Numbered from the stretch's first letter, positions 26,709 to 34,135 are shown. The stretch: DNA of 39,849 nucleotides from Bacteroidales bacterium (GCA_004557405.1 SFDZ01000015.1:1-39849), one strand, 5' to 3'. Notes: generated by a model from the sequence alone, not told the origin. Translations and numbers: made by a program.

Positions 26709-27119
26709 ATGAAACTAACACTCGCAAACCTTAACAGCATTCACGACGTGGCGCGCCAATTCGTCGAAGCCATCGGCAACCATACACTCGTAGCCTTCTA
26801 CGGCGAAATGGGCGCCGGCAAAACCACGTTCATCAAAGCCGTATGCAACGAACTCGGCGTAATCGACACGGTCAATTCGCCTACGTTTTCCATCGTCAAC
26901 GACTACGCCACCGCCGACGGCCGACACATCTACCACTTCGACTTCTACCGCCTGAAATCGCCGCAAGAGGCACTCGATTTCGGCATCGAAGAATACTTCG
27001 CAAGCGGCAGCCTCTGCCTGATGGAATGGCCGGAAGAGATAGGCACACTACTGCCCGACGATGCCCTGAAGGTAACCATTACCGTCGGTGCCGACGGCAA
27101 CCGAAACATACAATTCTAA
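26709..27119 (+). CDS. tsaE: tRNA threonylcarbamoyladenosine biosynthesis ATPase TsaE
   Basis: 136 residues, normal for the family. Walker A is GEMGAGKTTF (32-41), then NSPTFSIVNDYATADGRHIYHFDFYRL (the TsaE block, with the ExxF..YR-type HxDxYRL), and LCLMEWPEEIGTLLP near the C-terminus. It hydrolyses ATP within the TsaBDE complex that makes t6A37 in ANN-decoding tRNAs, in the cytoplasm. TsaB and TsaD are not in the window. It starts 4 nt after the AT-rich gene, so its translation may depend on that gene. Confidence 0.95.
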   Translation: MKLTLANLNSIHDVARQFVEAIGNHTLVAFYGEMGAGKTTFIKAVCNELGVIDTVNSPTFSIVNDYATADGRHIYHFDFYRLKSPQEALDFGIEEYFASGSLCLMEWPEEIGTLLPDDALKVTITVGADGNRNIQF

Positions 27120-27139
27120 CAAAAAAACGACAAAACACC

Positions 27140-27901
27140 ATGAAAAAACTCATCATCATTGCGTGCGCACTGCTGCCCGTGTGCGCCTACGCTTGGGGAC
27201 TCGAAGGGCATCGTATCATCGGCGAAATAGCGCAACAACACTTGACCAAAAAAGCCAAAAAACAGATAGTCGCCGTGTTGGGCGGATCGACCATCGCAAT
27301 GGAAGCCAACTGGGGCGATTTCGTCAAAAGCGACACCGCCTATCGCGCCTGCTCGCCGTGGCACTACAACAACTTCGAGGCCGGCCTCGACCACGCCACG
27401 TTCGACAGTCTCGCCATGCGCCAAGACCGCGGCGAAGCCGTCTATCGCATCTACGACCTGGCCGACCGTCTGCGTCAGAATCCGAACGACACGGTAGCGC
27501 TGCGATTCCTCATCCACATCGTGGGCGACATACATTGCCCCATGCACATGGGACGCCCCGACGACCGCGGCGGCAACAAAATCAAAATCAAATGGTTTGG
27601 GCACGACACCAACCTGCACGCCCTTTGGGACGACAAACTCATCGACGGGCAAAAACTCAGTTACACCGAATACGCCGCCCACATCATGCGCACACAGCCC
27701 TACACATACGAGCGTTTCGAGTCGTCGCAAGTAATCGATTGGGCGTGGCAAACCGTTCAAAACGGCGAAGAGATTTATGCCACATACGACCTCGCCGCGC
27801 GTCCGTACAACTACATGTTCAGGTTCAAAAACATGTGGGAAAGCAGCCTTATGCTTGGCGGACTGCACCTGGCCGCCCTGCTGAACGACATCTACAAATG
27901 A
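27140..27901 (+). CDS. S1/P1-type zinc nuclease, periplasmic
   Basis: 253 residues from the ATG at 27140; a longer in-frame start reaches back into tsaE and lacks a signal peptide at its N-terminus. The signal peptide is MKKLIIIACALLPVCAYA, giving a mature N-terminus starting WGLEGH, where the N-terminal Trp and the His are zinc ligands in this family. The other ligand blocks are all present: ANWGDFVK, WHYNNF, HIVGDIHCPMHMGRPDDRGG and DTNLHALWDDKL. It cleaves single-stranded DNA and RNA (and 3'-nucleotides), probably for nutrient recovery in the periplasm. Last gene of the operon, followed by a strong terminator. Confidence 0.93.
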   Translation: MKKLIIIACALLPVCAYAWGLEGHRIIGEIAQQHLTKKAKKQIVAVLGGSTIAMEANWGDFVKSDTAYRACSPWHYNNFEAGLDHATFDSLAMRQDRGEAVYRIYDLADRLRQNPNDTVALRFLIHIVGDIHCPMHMGRPDDRGGNKIKIKWFGHDTNLHALWDDKLIDGQKLSYTEYAAHIMRTQPYTYERFESSQVIDWAWQTVQNGEEIYATYDLAARPYNYMFRFKNMWESSLMLGGLHLAALLNDIYK

Positions 27902-27922
27902 AGGTTACAAAAACCATACCAA

Positions 27923-27965
27923 AATAGCACCCGGCCAAGATGGTCGAGTGCTATTCCGTTTTTAC
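27923..27965 (+). terminator. Terminator of the spmAB-ybeY-tsaE operon
   Basis: A stem AATAGCAC (27923-27930) with GTGCTATT (27948-27955), continued inside by CGGCC/GGTCG, is followed by CCGTTTTT. A second hairpin (27969-27988, 8-bp stem) has no T run. Confidence 0.75.
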
Positions 27966-28065
27966 AGCACCGTCGGCAACCCGACGGTCACGCTTACACA
28001 ATTTCTATTTTTTCTTCTTTACCACAAATGCAAGCGTTACCGCTGGGGTTTTCACAGATGCTTCA

Positions 28066-28635
28066 TTATTTACTTGCTTTCGCTACCGCAGCCGATAATT
28101 CCTCTTGGGCTTTTTCCCGAACACTTTTATCGGCATTGTTAATTTTTTCCTCCGCAATTTTCAAACGATTCACCTGCGGTTCCTGCAAATATTTTGCAGC
28201 AGGAAACAATGATTTTCTTTTCTCTATCAATTCATCTTCCTGCTTTTGGCGTTTCTTGATGGCCGAAACACTGCCTTTTTTCACCTCTTCGATGGTGGCT
28301 TGGTATTGCTCTACCATTTTTTCCAGTTCGGCGATTGTGGCTTCGTATTCTTTGCTCATTTCGGCCTTGACATACTCGCCAACTTCTTTTATTTCGGCTT
28401 CTGTAATCAATTTATCAACAAAAGCGGCATGTTTTGCTTTGTTGTATTTGGTAGCTGCCACTTCATTCTCGGCTTCCAACAGATTCACATTTTTCAGAAT
28501 AGACACAACTTCTTGTCTATCGTCATTTTCCATAGCATCTTTCAGATTGTCGGCTTGCGACTTCATGTCTGTTCCACACGATGCTAACAGCAATCCGGAG
28601 GCAAGTACTGTCGAATATAAATAAACTCGTTTCAT
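28066..28635 (-). CDS. Helical lipoprotein, member 4 of a lipoprotein cluster
   Basis: 189 residues, family not recognised. Lipobox LLASC with C20. The mature protein is strongly charged and predicted helical or coiled coil, with a long Glu/Lys-rich stretch (VGEYVKAEMSKEYEATIAEL onwards). It is visibly related to the protein encoded at 28691-29413: both begin CGT after the lipid site, have a helix of the same spacing, and share the pattern E[VF]xxxxAEMxK followed by ..E.KG about 30 residues on. It is the last gene of the leftward cluster, 55 nt after the previous gene; this is the one member without the shared leader repeat. Envelope location is clear, function unknown. Confidence 0.75.
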   Translation of the reverse strand: MKRVYLYSTVLASGLLLASCGTDMKSQADNLKDAMENDDRQEVVSILKNVNLLEAENEVAATKYNKAKHAAFVDKLITEAEIKEVGEYVKAEMSKEYEATIAELEKMVEQYQATIEEVKKGSVSAIKKRQKQEDELIEKRKSLFPAAKYLQEPQVNRLKIAEEKINNADKSVREKAQEELSAAVAKASK

Positions 28636-28690
28636 TGTTATGTAATTTTTATAGGTTTAACATTAGTTTTATTTGAATCTCTGTTGGGAT

Positions 28691-29413
28691 TTACCATTCT
28701 GTTTCGTCATAGTCCTCTTCGTCATAGTAGTCGTCGAAAGCACTCTCGGCCTTTTTGTAATCCCGATCTATGGCTTGATTGATTTGAACAGCAGCCTCAT
28801 ACACATCGTTTGCGTGACGAACAGCATCCTTATACACATCGTCGTAGGAAGCACTCTCGGCCTTTTTGTAATCCCGATCTGTGGCTAGAAGGATTTGATA
28901 AAGAGCAGCCTTAAACACATCGGTTGCGACATACTCTAGCAAAGCGTTCGCTTTTTCAATGCGCTGCTGCAACTCCTCGTTGAAATACTTTTGGACAGCA
29001 GCCTGAGATGCAAGCACTTGATCCATTTTTTCTTGCACTTCCAGAATTTTGTCAATTTTGTCGGTTTTGCCCTTGTTGATTTCGGCCAACAACTCGACAT
29101 AGTCGTCAACGCACGATTCATAGTCATCGACAAGCGAACTGAACTTTTTGGTCATTTCAGCGGCAACAAACTCGTTAATTTCGCGCTGTTCGTCAACGCT
29201 GAGGGGGTCCTTGTCAATCGAAGGAAACTCAATAACGTCATTTTTTGCCTTCTCCAACTCGAACGCTTTCATGGCGTCGACGATTGCGGCTTTGTCGGCT
29301 TTTTTTACGGCTTTCTCCATGTTGTTTGCAGCCGATTCTAATTGGTTTGTGCCACACGAGGCGCACAACACACTCACACTGATTGTCATCAGAGCGATTT
29401 TTAATGTTTTCAT
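28691..29413 (-). CDS. Helical lipoprotein with 37-residue tandem repeat, cluster member 3
   Basis: 240 residues. Lipobox LCASC with C20. The body is predicted helical with many charged residues; the N-terminal 140 residues are related to the 28066-28635 protein. The C-terminal part holds a tandem duplication: DRDYKKAESASYDD and DRDYKKAESAFDDY, 37 residues apart; the DNA copies (28738-28775 and 28849-28886) match at all but one position over 38 nt. The tail is very acidic (YYDEEDYDETEW). The leader carries the shared repeat 27 nt before the start. Family unknown; a surface or periplasmic structural or sensory role is possible. Confidence 0.75.
   Translation of the reverse strand: MKTLKIALMTISVSVLCASCGTNQLESAANNMEKAVKKADKAAIVDAMKAFELEKAKNDVIEFPSIDKDPLSVDEQREINEFVAAEMTKKFSSLVDDYESCVDDYVELLAEINKGKTDKIDKILEVQEKMDQVLASQAAVQKYFNEELQQRIEKANALLEYVATDVFKAALYQILLATDRDYKKAESASYDDVYKDAVRHANDVYEAAVQINQAIDRDYKKAESAFDDYYDEEDYDETEW
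28738..28886. repeat. In-frame tandem duplication, 111-bp period
   Basis: Two copies (28738-28775 and 28849-28886) agree at 37 of 38 nt, including 32 consecutive identical bases, and the stretch between them also shows weaker matching at the 111-bp offset. The period is 37 codons, so the frame of the lipoprotein gene is kept. Confidence 0.8.
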
Positions 29414-29440
29414 ACTGTTAATATTTAGTTGTTTTTATTG

Positions 29441-29479
29441 CCTACTCTTTTCAGGATTTTCGGCTGACTCCGTGGTAAA
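29441..29479 (-). repeat. Shared leader repeat, copy 1 (upstream of the 29413 lipoprotein)
   Basis: About 39 nt, containing on the plus strand CCTACTCTTTTCAGG, ATTTTCGGC and GACTCCGTGGTAAA. This copy has T where the others have G (GGCTGACTCC for GGCGGACTCC). It ends 27 nt before the start codon of the lipoprotein gene. Confidence 0.85.
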
Positions 29480-29537
29480 GAAAGTTAGAATTAAAAAAAT
29501 TAGTAAATAAAAGATTTATTTTCGAACGTTTTTTTCA

Positions 29538-30173
29538 TCACATCAACTTCTGCAATGCGTCCAGCATTTGTCCTTCGACCTCCAATATCTGCTGTACATC
29601 GTTTATGGTTTTCTTTGTTTCGTCGTCAAAAACAGACTCCACGCCATCGGATGCGGCTTTAGCCTCCTCCAATTCGATATTGGTCAGTTCAACGCCGGCC
29701 ACTTTATCGTAAATCGCTTTGGCTTGCTCGTACGTATAGTGATGGTAGCCATAGGTCTTCAGCGTTATCTCCATCTGTCCGTCCACATCTTCTGCCAGCA
29801 ACATGTTCCATTCCTCGTTCGGTACCTCCAACGCAGACACTTCCACATCGCTTGCATTGAGCAGTTGCCCGCCAATCTTTTTTATTTCGGGCTGATACTG
29901 CGCCTTGTTCGACAACTGGTTGTACGATTTTTTATTGGCAATCGTCATTTTGACACGTACCTGCCAATCGCCATTCACTTGCACAAGGTTCACTTTGCAG
30001 GCATCGCCATCGACCTGAAACAAGTTGGCATGTTTACCTTTGAGCACCACCGACGACGAAGCCAGGTTTTTGGACTCCTCGGTTGGTTGCGACTCGGTTG
30101 GTTGCGACTCCGGTTTACCGCCACATGCGTACAACATAGACGCACACATAAAAAATAATAACACCTTTTTCAT
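29538..30173 (-). CDS. Lipoprotein, cluster member 2
   Basis: 211 residues from the ATG at 30173; the open frame extends 19 codons upstream, but those codons run through the shared leader repeat and lack a signal peptide. Lipobox LYAC with C17, followed by a short linker that repeats ESQPT twice. The mature domain (about 45-150) is beta-rich (CKVNLVQVNGDWQVRVKMTI, MEITLKTYGYHHYTYEQAKA), unlike the helical neighbours; the C-terminus is helical (ILEVEGQMLDALQKLM). Family not recognised. The leader repeat ends 24 nt before the start. Periplasmic or outer-membrane side is expected. Confidence 0.75.
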   Translation of the reverse strand: MKKVLLFFMCASMLYACGGKPESQPTESQPTEESKNLASSSVVLKGKHANLFQVDGDACKVNLVQVNGDWQVRVKMTIANKKSYNQLSNKAQYQPEIKKIGGQLLNASDVEVSALEVPNEEWNMLLAEDVDGQMEITLKTYGYHHYTYEQAKAIYDKVAGVELTNIELEEAKAASDGVESVFDDETKKTINDVQQILEVEGQMLDALQKLM

Positions 30174-30197
30174 AGTAAATTTAATTTTATTTTTACA

Positions 30198-30228
30198 CCT
30201 ACTCTTTTCAGGATTTTCGGCGGACTCC
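30198..30228 (-). repeat. Shared leader repeat, copy 2 (upstream of the 30173 lipoprotein)
   Basis: 31 nt identical to copy 3 through GGCGGACTCC; the GTGGTAAA end of the other copies is missing (ATTCG instead). It ends 24 nt before the start codon. Confidence 0.85.
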
Positions 30229-30254
30229 ATTCGTTTTTTTAGTGCTATTTGTCA

Positions 30255-30521
30255 TTATTCGTCGAGCAGCGACGATGCGGCATCGAGCGCAGCATTGACT
30301 TTGTTGGTGGCGCAATTCAACATAATGTTGCCGACACGTTCAATCTGCTCCGTCGTCAAATCGTTCATCTGCTTTTCAAGTTCATTGGCTATTTCTTCCA
30401 TTTGTTCATAGTCTTTGTCTTTGCAAGCCTTTTCGAGTTTATCGATTTTGGCATCGGCGCCACAGGAAACCATGGCAAGACCAACAACAATGGCACCAAG
30501 TGCGATTTTAATTTTGTTCAT
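30255..30521 (-). CDS. Short helical lipoprotein, cluster member 1
   Basis: 88 residues. Lipobox MVSC with C20, the same position as in members 3 and 4. The mature 69 residues are predicted helical and charged (KIDKLEKACKDKDYEQMEEI), with one further Cys at the C-terminal side (MLNCATNKVNAAL). It resembles a short form of the helical members but homology is not certain by eye. The leader repeat ends 27 nt before its start. It is the first gene of the leftward cluster. Confidence 0.7.
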   Translation of the reverse strand: MNKIKIALGAIVVGLAMVSCGADAKIDKLEKACKDKDYEQMEEIANELEKQMNDLTTEQIERVGNIMLNCATNKVNAALDAASSLLDE

Positions 30522-30548
30522 AGCATTTACAACATGTTTGATTATTCG

Positions 30549-30588
30549 CCTACTCTTTTCAGGATTTTCGGCGGACTCCGTGGTAAAA
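30549..30588 (-). repeat. Shared leader repeat, copy 3 (upstream of the 30521 lipoprotein)
   Basis: About 40 nt with the full form (CCTACTCTTTTCAGG through GCGGACTCCGTGGTAAAA on the plus strand). It ends 27 nt before the start codon of the first cluster gene, so its presence is not explained by tandem gene duplication alone. Confidence 0.85.
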
Positions 30589-30840
30589 CATCAGCGCTTG
30601 TTTTGGCACTGCAAAGTAATATAAAAAAATTTAATCAAACTGCATACTTTTTAGTCCTTATTAGTCCTTTTGCATATTTGCCCAAACACACCACTATTCT
30701 TTAGCCCATTACACCCACACTTTTTGTATGCGTTTTGATACACAAACCATATCAAACATTTTCTTTGTCCGCCACCAAAAATCGCAAAAATGGTCGTTTT
30801 TTTTGTATGTTTTCCAAGTAGTTGATCGAGGGTCATCAGC

Positions 30841-30880
30841 AAAACAAAAGAGCAATGATCTACGTGAGAATCATCGCTCT
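30841..30880 (-). terminator. Terminator of the XRE gene
   Basis: Stem 30849-30859 with 30870-30880 (11 bp, one mismatch, 10-nt loop), followed on the minus strand by TTTTGTTTT, 29 nt after the XRE stop. Confidence 0.75.
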
Positions 30881-30909
30881 TTGATGGTGAAAAAACGAGG
30901 AAAATATCT

Positions 30910-31134
30910 TCAGACAATGCCGTCGGTAAGTTTACAGAACGGCACACCCAACGCCGTGCTGATACGCCGCATAGTATTCACCGTCAGATTGGTACGGCCG
31001 GTTTCGATGCGGCACATATTCGATGGCTCGATGTCGCAACGCAACGCCAATTCGTGCTGTGTGATGCCCATCTTACAACGCAAATCGCGTATGCGCTGCC
31101 CGATGATGCGGTTAGTGGCGTAATCGTTGTCCAT
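30910..31134 (-). CDS. Small XRE-family HTH regulator
   Basis: 74 residues, nearly all one Cro/C1-type helix-turn-helix domain: IGQRIRDLRCKMGITQHELA (11-30), then CDIEPSNMCRIETGRTNLTV (33-52) with the recognition helix, and MRRISTALGVPFCKL. There is no effector or dimerisation domain beyond this. The gene is a single unit with its own terminator. Divergent from its start, 16 nt away, stands a full-consensus promoter firing rightward into an ORF-free stretch (31182-31400), so the likely target is this divergent transcript or its own gene (inference). No toxin partner is next to it. Confidence 0.88.
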   Translation of the reverse strand: MDNDYATNRIIGQRIRDLRCKMGITQHELALRCDIEPSNMCRIETGRTNLTVNTMRRISTALGVPFCKLTDGIV

Positions 31135-31149
31135 TTTTTTTAGAAAAAG

Positions 31150-31181
31150 TTTGTAAATTCAAAATAAAAGACGTACCTTTG
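31150..31181 (+). promoter_or_regulatory. Full-consensus promoter without a downstream ORF
   Basis: TTTG (31150-31153), 20-nt spacer, TACCTTTG (31174-31181). The rightward transcript would enter the structured, ORF-free stretch ahead of the convergent fabF gene. Confidence 0.7.
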
Positions 31182-31187
31182 CAGGGT

Positions 31188-31400
31188 GCTTATCAAACAT
31201 ACAACTTTTAGTTTCTTTATAAGATATTGATTTATAATTATTTGTAATTAATAAGCAATTAGTCGGACTTATAAAGAATTAAGAAACAGCGGTTGTTCCC
31301 GAGATAGCACAATAAAAACGACCGATTAAAAATCCCACGCAAAAACTGCGCAATACACAAAAACAAAGGCGTCCCGAACCTTGTTCGAGACGCCTTTGCT
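31188..31400 (+). ncRNA. Candidate structured small RNA
   Basis: Downstream of the promoter lies a long imperfect hairpin, 31213-31278: an 11-bp outer stem (TTCTTTATAAG with CTTATAAAGAA), then ATTG/CAAT, TTAT/ATAA and AATTA/TAATT around a TTTG loop. AAGAAAC (31281-31287) could compete for the outer stem. The hairpin at 31365-31397 may end the transcript, although its plus-strand T run is short. No ORF is present. Existence as an RNA is inferred. Confidence 0.45.
31358..31397 (-). terminator. Terminator of acpP-fabF
   Basis: Stem AAAGGCGTC (31365-31373) with GACGCCTTT (31389-31397), extended inside by CGAA/TTCG, followed on the minus strand by GTTTTTG. It lies 22 nt after the fabF stop. Confidence 0.85.
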
Positions 31401-31419
31401 CACTATTGAAAAAGAATGA

Positions 31420-32679
31420 TTAAATTTTGCGGAAAATGACAGCCGCATTATGACCGCCAAAACCAAACGTGTTCGACAGCACCGCACGCAACGGACGTTT
31501 CTGTGCCGTATTGAACGTAAAATTCAGGTTGTAATCCACCTCGGGGTCTTGGTCGTCTTCGGCAAAATTGATGGTCGGCGGCACAATATCGTTTTTCAAG
31601 GCCAACACACTGATAACTGCCTCTAAAGCGCCGGCACCACCCAACAAATGACCTGTCATCGACTTGGTAGCACTCAGATTCATCTTGTAAGCCCACTCAC
31701 CAAACACCTCTTTTACGGCGCGCATTTCGGCCACATCGCCCAACTGTGTCGAGGTGCCGTGCAGATTGATGTAATCGATATCCTCGACCTGCATTTCGGC
31801 GTCGGCCAACGCATGACGCATCACTAATGCGGCGCCACGACCTTCGGGGTCGGGTGCGGTCATGTGGAAAGCATCGGCGCTGAGGCCGCAGCCGGCTACT
31901 TCGGCATAGATTTTGGCTCCGCGCGCCACAGCGTGTTCATACTCCTCGAGCACCAACACCGAACTGCCTTCGCCCAGCACAAATCCGTCGCGGCTTTTGC
32001 TGTACGGACGCGAAGCCGTTTCGGGCGTGTCGTTGCGTGTCGATAGAGCGTGCATGGCGCAAAAACCGCCGATGCCGCACGCGGTTACAGCCGCTTCGGC
32101 ACCGCCCACAACCATAATGTCGGCCTTGTGCAAACGAATCTGGTTGAACGCTTCGGCAATGGCGTGGTTCGACGATGCGCAAGCCGCCGCCGTGGCAAAA
32201 TTCGGGCCTCTGAAACCATATTTAATGGAGATGAGCCCCGGTGCCATGTCGGGCACAAATTTTGGTATCAGGAACGGATTGAAACGCGGACCGATGGTGT
32301 CGCGAATGGCGGCATAGTCGATAACTTCTTCTTCGAAACTTTTCAGGCCGCCCGTGCCGACACCGAAGACGACACCCACGCGGTCTAAGTCAACCTTGCC
32401 GCCGTCGATGGCTGCATCGGCAATGGCTTCGTCGGCTGCCACCATCGACAGTTGCGCAAAGCGATCCATCTTGCGCGCCTCTTTGCGGTCGATAAATTGT
32501 AGCGGGTCGAAATTTTTGACCTCGCATGCAAATTGCACTTTTAGTTTCGATGCATCGAACAGGGTAATGGGGCTTGCACCGCTGCGTCCATTAACAACAC
32601 TGTCCCACAAGTCGGGGACAGTGTTACCAAGCGGTGTAACAGCGCCAAGGCCTGTTACTACAACTCGTTTTAATTCCAT
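31420..32679 (-). CDS. fabF: 3-oxoacyl-[acyl-carrier-protein] synthase II
   Basis: 419 residues, normal length. The condensing-enzyme triad is complete: C167 (TAAACASSNHA), H307 (LHGTSTQLGD) and H344 (TKSMTGHLLGGAGA), with K339 nearby. The N-terminal VVVTGLGAVTPLGN and C-terminal SNTFGFGGHNAAVIF blocks are also typical. It elongates fatty acyl chains on ACP with malonyl-ACP in the cytoplasm. It follows acpP with a 24-nt gap, the common acpP-fabF order, and ends at a clear terminator. Confidence 0.97.
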   Translation of the reverse strand: MELKRVVVTGLGAVTPLGNTVPDLWDSVVNGRSGASPITLFDASKLKVQFACEVKNFDPLQFIDRKEARKMDRFAQLSMVAADEAIADAAIDGGKVDLDRVGVVFGVGTGGLKSFEEEVIDYAAIRDTIGPRFNPFLIPKFVPDMAPGLISIKYGFRGPNFATAAACASSNHAIAEAFNQIRLHKADIMVVGGAEAAVTACGIGGFCAMHALSTRNDTPETASRPYSKSRDGFVLGEGSSVLVLEEYEHAVARGAKIYAEVAGCGLSADAFHMTAPDPEGRGAALVMRHALADAEMQVEDIDYINLHGTSTQLGDVAEMRAVKEVFGEWAYKMNLSATKSMTGHLLGGAGALEAVISVLALKNDIVPPTINFAEDDQDPEVDYNLNFTFNTAQKRPLRAVLSNTFGFGGHNAAVIFRKI

Positions 32680-32703
32680 AAAAAGGGGATAAATGCGTAA
32701 AAA

Positions 32704-32940
32704 TTAAGCCACAGCGGCTTCGATTTGAGCAACAGCGTCGCCTACGGTGGCGATTTTTTCAGCCGTTTCTTCCGGAATTTGAATGTTGAATTCTTTTTCA
32801 AACTCCATAATCAACTCAACCGTATCAAGCGAATCGGCACCGAGGTCGGCTGTGAAACTGGCTTCGTTCGTTACCAACGATGCGTTTACGCCCAATTTCT
32901 CCACAATTATCGCTTTTACCTTTTCTTCTACTTCAGACAT
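32704..32940 (-). CDS. acpP: Acyl carrier protein
   Basis: 78 residues. The phosphopantetheine attachment motif is DLGADSLDTVELIMEFE, with S37 as the modified serine. The chain is acidic and predicted to form a four-helix bundle. It carries the growing fatty acid for FabF, encoded directly downstream, and for the rest of the pathway. First gene of the acpP-fabF unit; a TACCTTTG -7 box lies 59 nt upstream. Confidence 0.97.
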   Translation of the reverse strand: MSEVEEKVKAIIVEKLGVNASLVTNEASFTADLGADSLDTVELIMEFEKEFNIQIPEETAEKIATVGDAVAQIEAAVA

Positions 32941-32998
32941 AATGTAAAAATTTTAATTGATAATTTTGGTTTATTGTTTTTTGATCCGAAAATCGTGG

Positions 32999-33006
32999 CA
33001 AAGGTA
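32999..33006 (-). promoter_or_regulatory. Candidate -7 box of acpP-fabF
   Basis: The minus strand reads TACCTTTG, 58 nt before the acpP start. No good -33 element at the usual distance. Confidence 0.5.
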
Positions 33007-33199
33007 CTACTTTTTTTTGAATCCGACGCACTTTTTCGGTCGCAATTTTAACAACCCGAGCAGAAACGCCCTAATAACAAAGGTTTTAGAGTAAATATTT
33101 TTTTGCAAAAATCAGGCAAAAATGTTGCATCGGCGGGCTATTTCGATAAAAACTGATGCAAAAAATCGGGCAATGCAGTCGTTTTTGGAATAAAATGCG

Positions 33200-33207
33200 T
33201 AACTTTG
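33200..33207 (+). promoter_or_regulatory. Candidate -7 box of lgt-rimM
   Basis: TAACTTTG, 25 nt before the lgt start. TTTG occurs upstream only at a 12-nt distance (33184-33187), so the -33 element is unclear. Confidence 0.5.
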
Positions 33208-33232
33208 CGGACAAATTTTTTAGTCAAACATC

Positions 33233-34135
33233 ATGTTGTTAAGTATAATTTGGAACGCCGACCCCGTGATTTTTTCCATCGGCACTTTGTCGATACGTTG
33301 GTACGGCTTGTTGTATGCGCTCGGTTTCTTTTTGGGCATCACACTCATTGGTCAAACCTTCAAACACGACGGTGCTCCCGAAGCGTGGGTTGACAAAGTA
33401 TTTATTTGGATGGTGGTGTCCGTCATCGTCGGGTCGCGCCTCGGACATGTATTTTTCTACGATTGGGATTATTACAGCCAGAATTTATCGGAAATTCCGA
33501 AAGTATGGCACGGCGGTTTGGCCAGCCACGGCGGCGCCATTGCCATAGTGCTGTGCTGCTGGCTGCTGTCGAAGTTTATGACCAAACAGCCCATTTGGTG
33601 GTTGGGCGACCGGCTGTTTATAGGCTGCGCACCGGTGGCGTGTATGATTCGTCTTGGCAACCTGATGAATAGCGAAATATACGGCACGCCAACCAACATG
33701 CCTTGGGGATTTGTGTTCCTGCGCGGCGACAAACAGTTCTGCGGCACTGTCGATGATTTTATGGCTTGTCCCGCGCCACAACTGTGCTGCCCGTCGTCGG
33801 AATGGCTGCCCTGCCACCCCACGCAACTCTACGAAGCCGGCGCCTATTTGATAGTGGCGGTGCTGCTGCTGTGGCTCTATTGGAAAAAGGACGGCGGCAA
33901 ATATTGCGGTCTGCTCACAGGCATCGGGTTCACCGGCATATTCCTCTCGCGCCAGATAATAGAGTTGCTCAAAAACGACCAATCGGCATTCGAGGCCGAC
34001 ATGATGTTCAACATGGGACAACTACTCAGTGTGCCGTTCGTCATTTTGGGCATCACACTCATTGTGTATGCGCTGAAAAAAGGTAAACGCGAGTTTGTAC
34101 TGCCCAAAGAACCGGCCAAAACCAAGCAAAAATGA
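33233..34135 (+). CDS. lgt: Prolipoprotein diacylglyceryl transferase
   Basis: 300 residues with about seven membrane segments in the inner membrane. It transfers diacylglycerol from phosphatidylglycerol to the lipobox cysteine, the first step of lipoprotein maturation, so it is needed for the many lipoproteins in this window. Family blocks: IRWYGLLYALGF (21-32), HGGLASHGG (93-101), MIRLGNLMNSEIYGTPT (138-154, with R140, N143 and E148) and HPTQLYEA (195-202). An insertion with three Cys (ACPAPQLCCPSSEWLPC, about 178-194) before the HPTQ block is worth noting. Its stop overlaps the rimM start by 4 nt. Confidence 0.95.
   Translation: MLLSIIWNADPVIFSIGTLSIRWYGLLYALGFFLGITLIGQTFKHDGAPEAWVDKVFIWMVVSVIVGSRLGHVFFYDWDYYSQNLSEIPKVWHGGLASHGGAIAIVLCCWLLSKFMTKQPIWWLGDRLFIGCAPVACMIRLGNLMNSEIYGTPTNMPWGFVFLRGDKQFCGTVDDFMACPAPQLCCPSSEWLPCHPTQLYEAGAYLIVAVLLLWLYWKKDGGKYCGLLTGIGFTGIFLSRQIIELLKNDQSAFEADMMFNMGQLLSVPFVILGITLIVYALKKGKREFVLPKEPAKTKQK

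Larger units (their letters stand above)
30522..30909. other. Spacer between the lipoprotein cluster and the XRE gene
   Basis: It holds copy 3 of the leader repeat (30549-30588), an imperfect minus-strand promoter (TTTG at 30636-30639, 16 nt, TTACTTTG at 30612-30619) that would place the repeat within the mRNA leader, and the XRE terminator (30841-30880). 30640-30840 shows nothing recognisable. Confidence 0.5.

Noticed and set aside
26843..27139. Longer N-terminus for the S1/P1 nuclease
   Set aside because: It overlaps tsaE in another frame and would put the signal peptide about 100 residues inside the protein.
27969..27988. Second hairpin after the S1/P1 nuclease as a terminator
   Set aside because: An 8-bp stem is present, but no T run follows on either strand.
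30174..30230. 19-codon N-terminal extension of the 29538-30173 lipoprotein
   Set aside because: These codons are the shared leader repeat and would bury the lipoprotein signal.
29441..30588. Integron cassette array with attC sites
   Set aside because: The repeats are short and lack the paired core sites of attC, and no integrase is in the window; kept only as a weak alternative.
29441..30588. CRISPR array
   Set aside because: The three copies are hundreds of bases apart with genes between them; there are no regular spacers and no cas genes.
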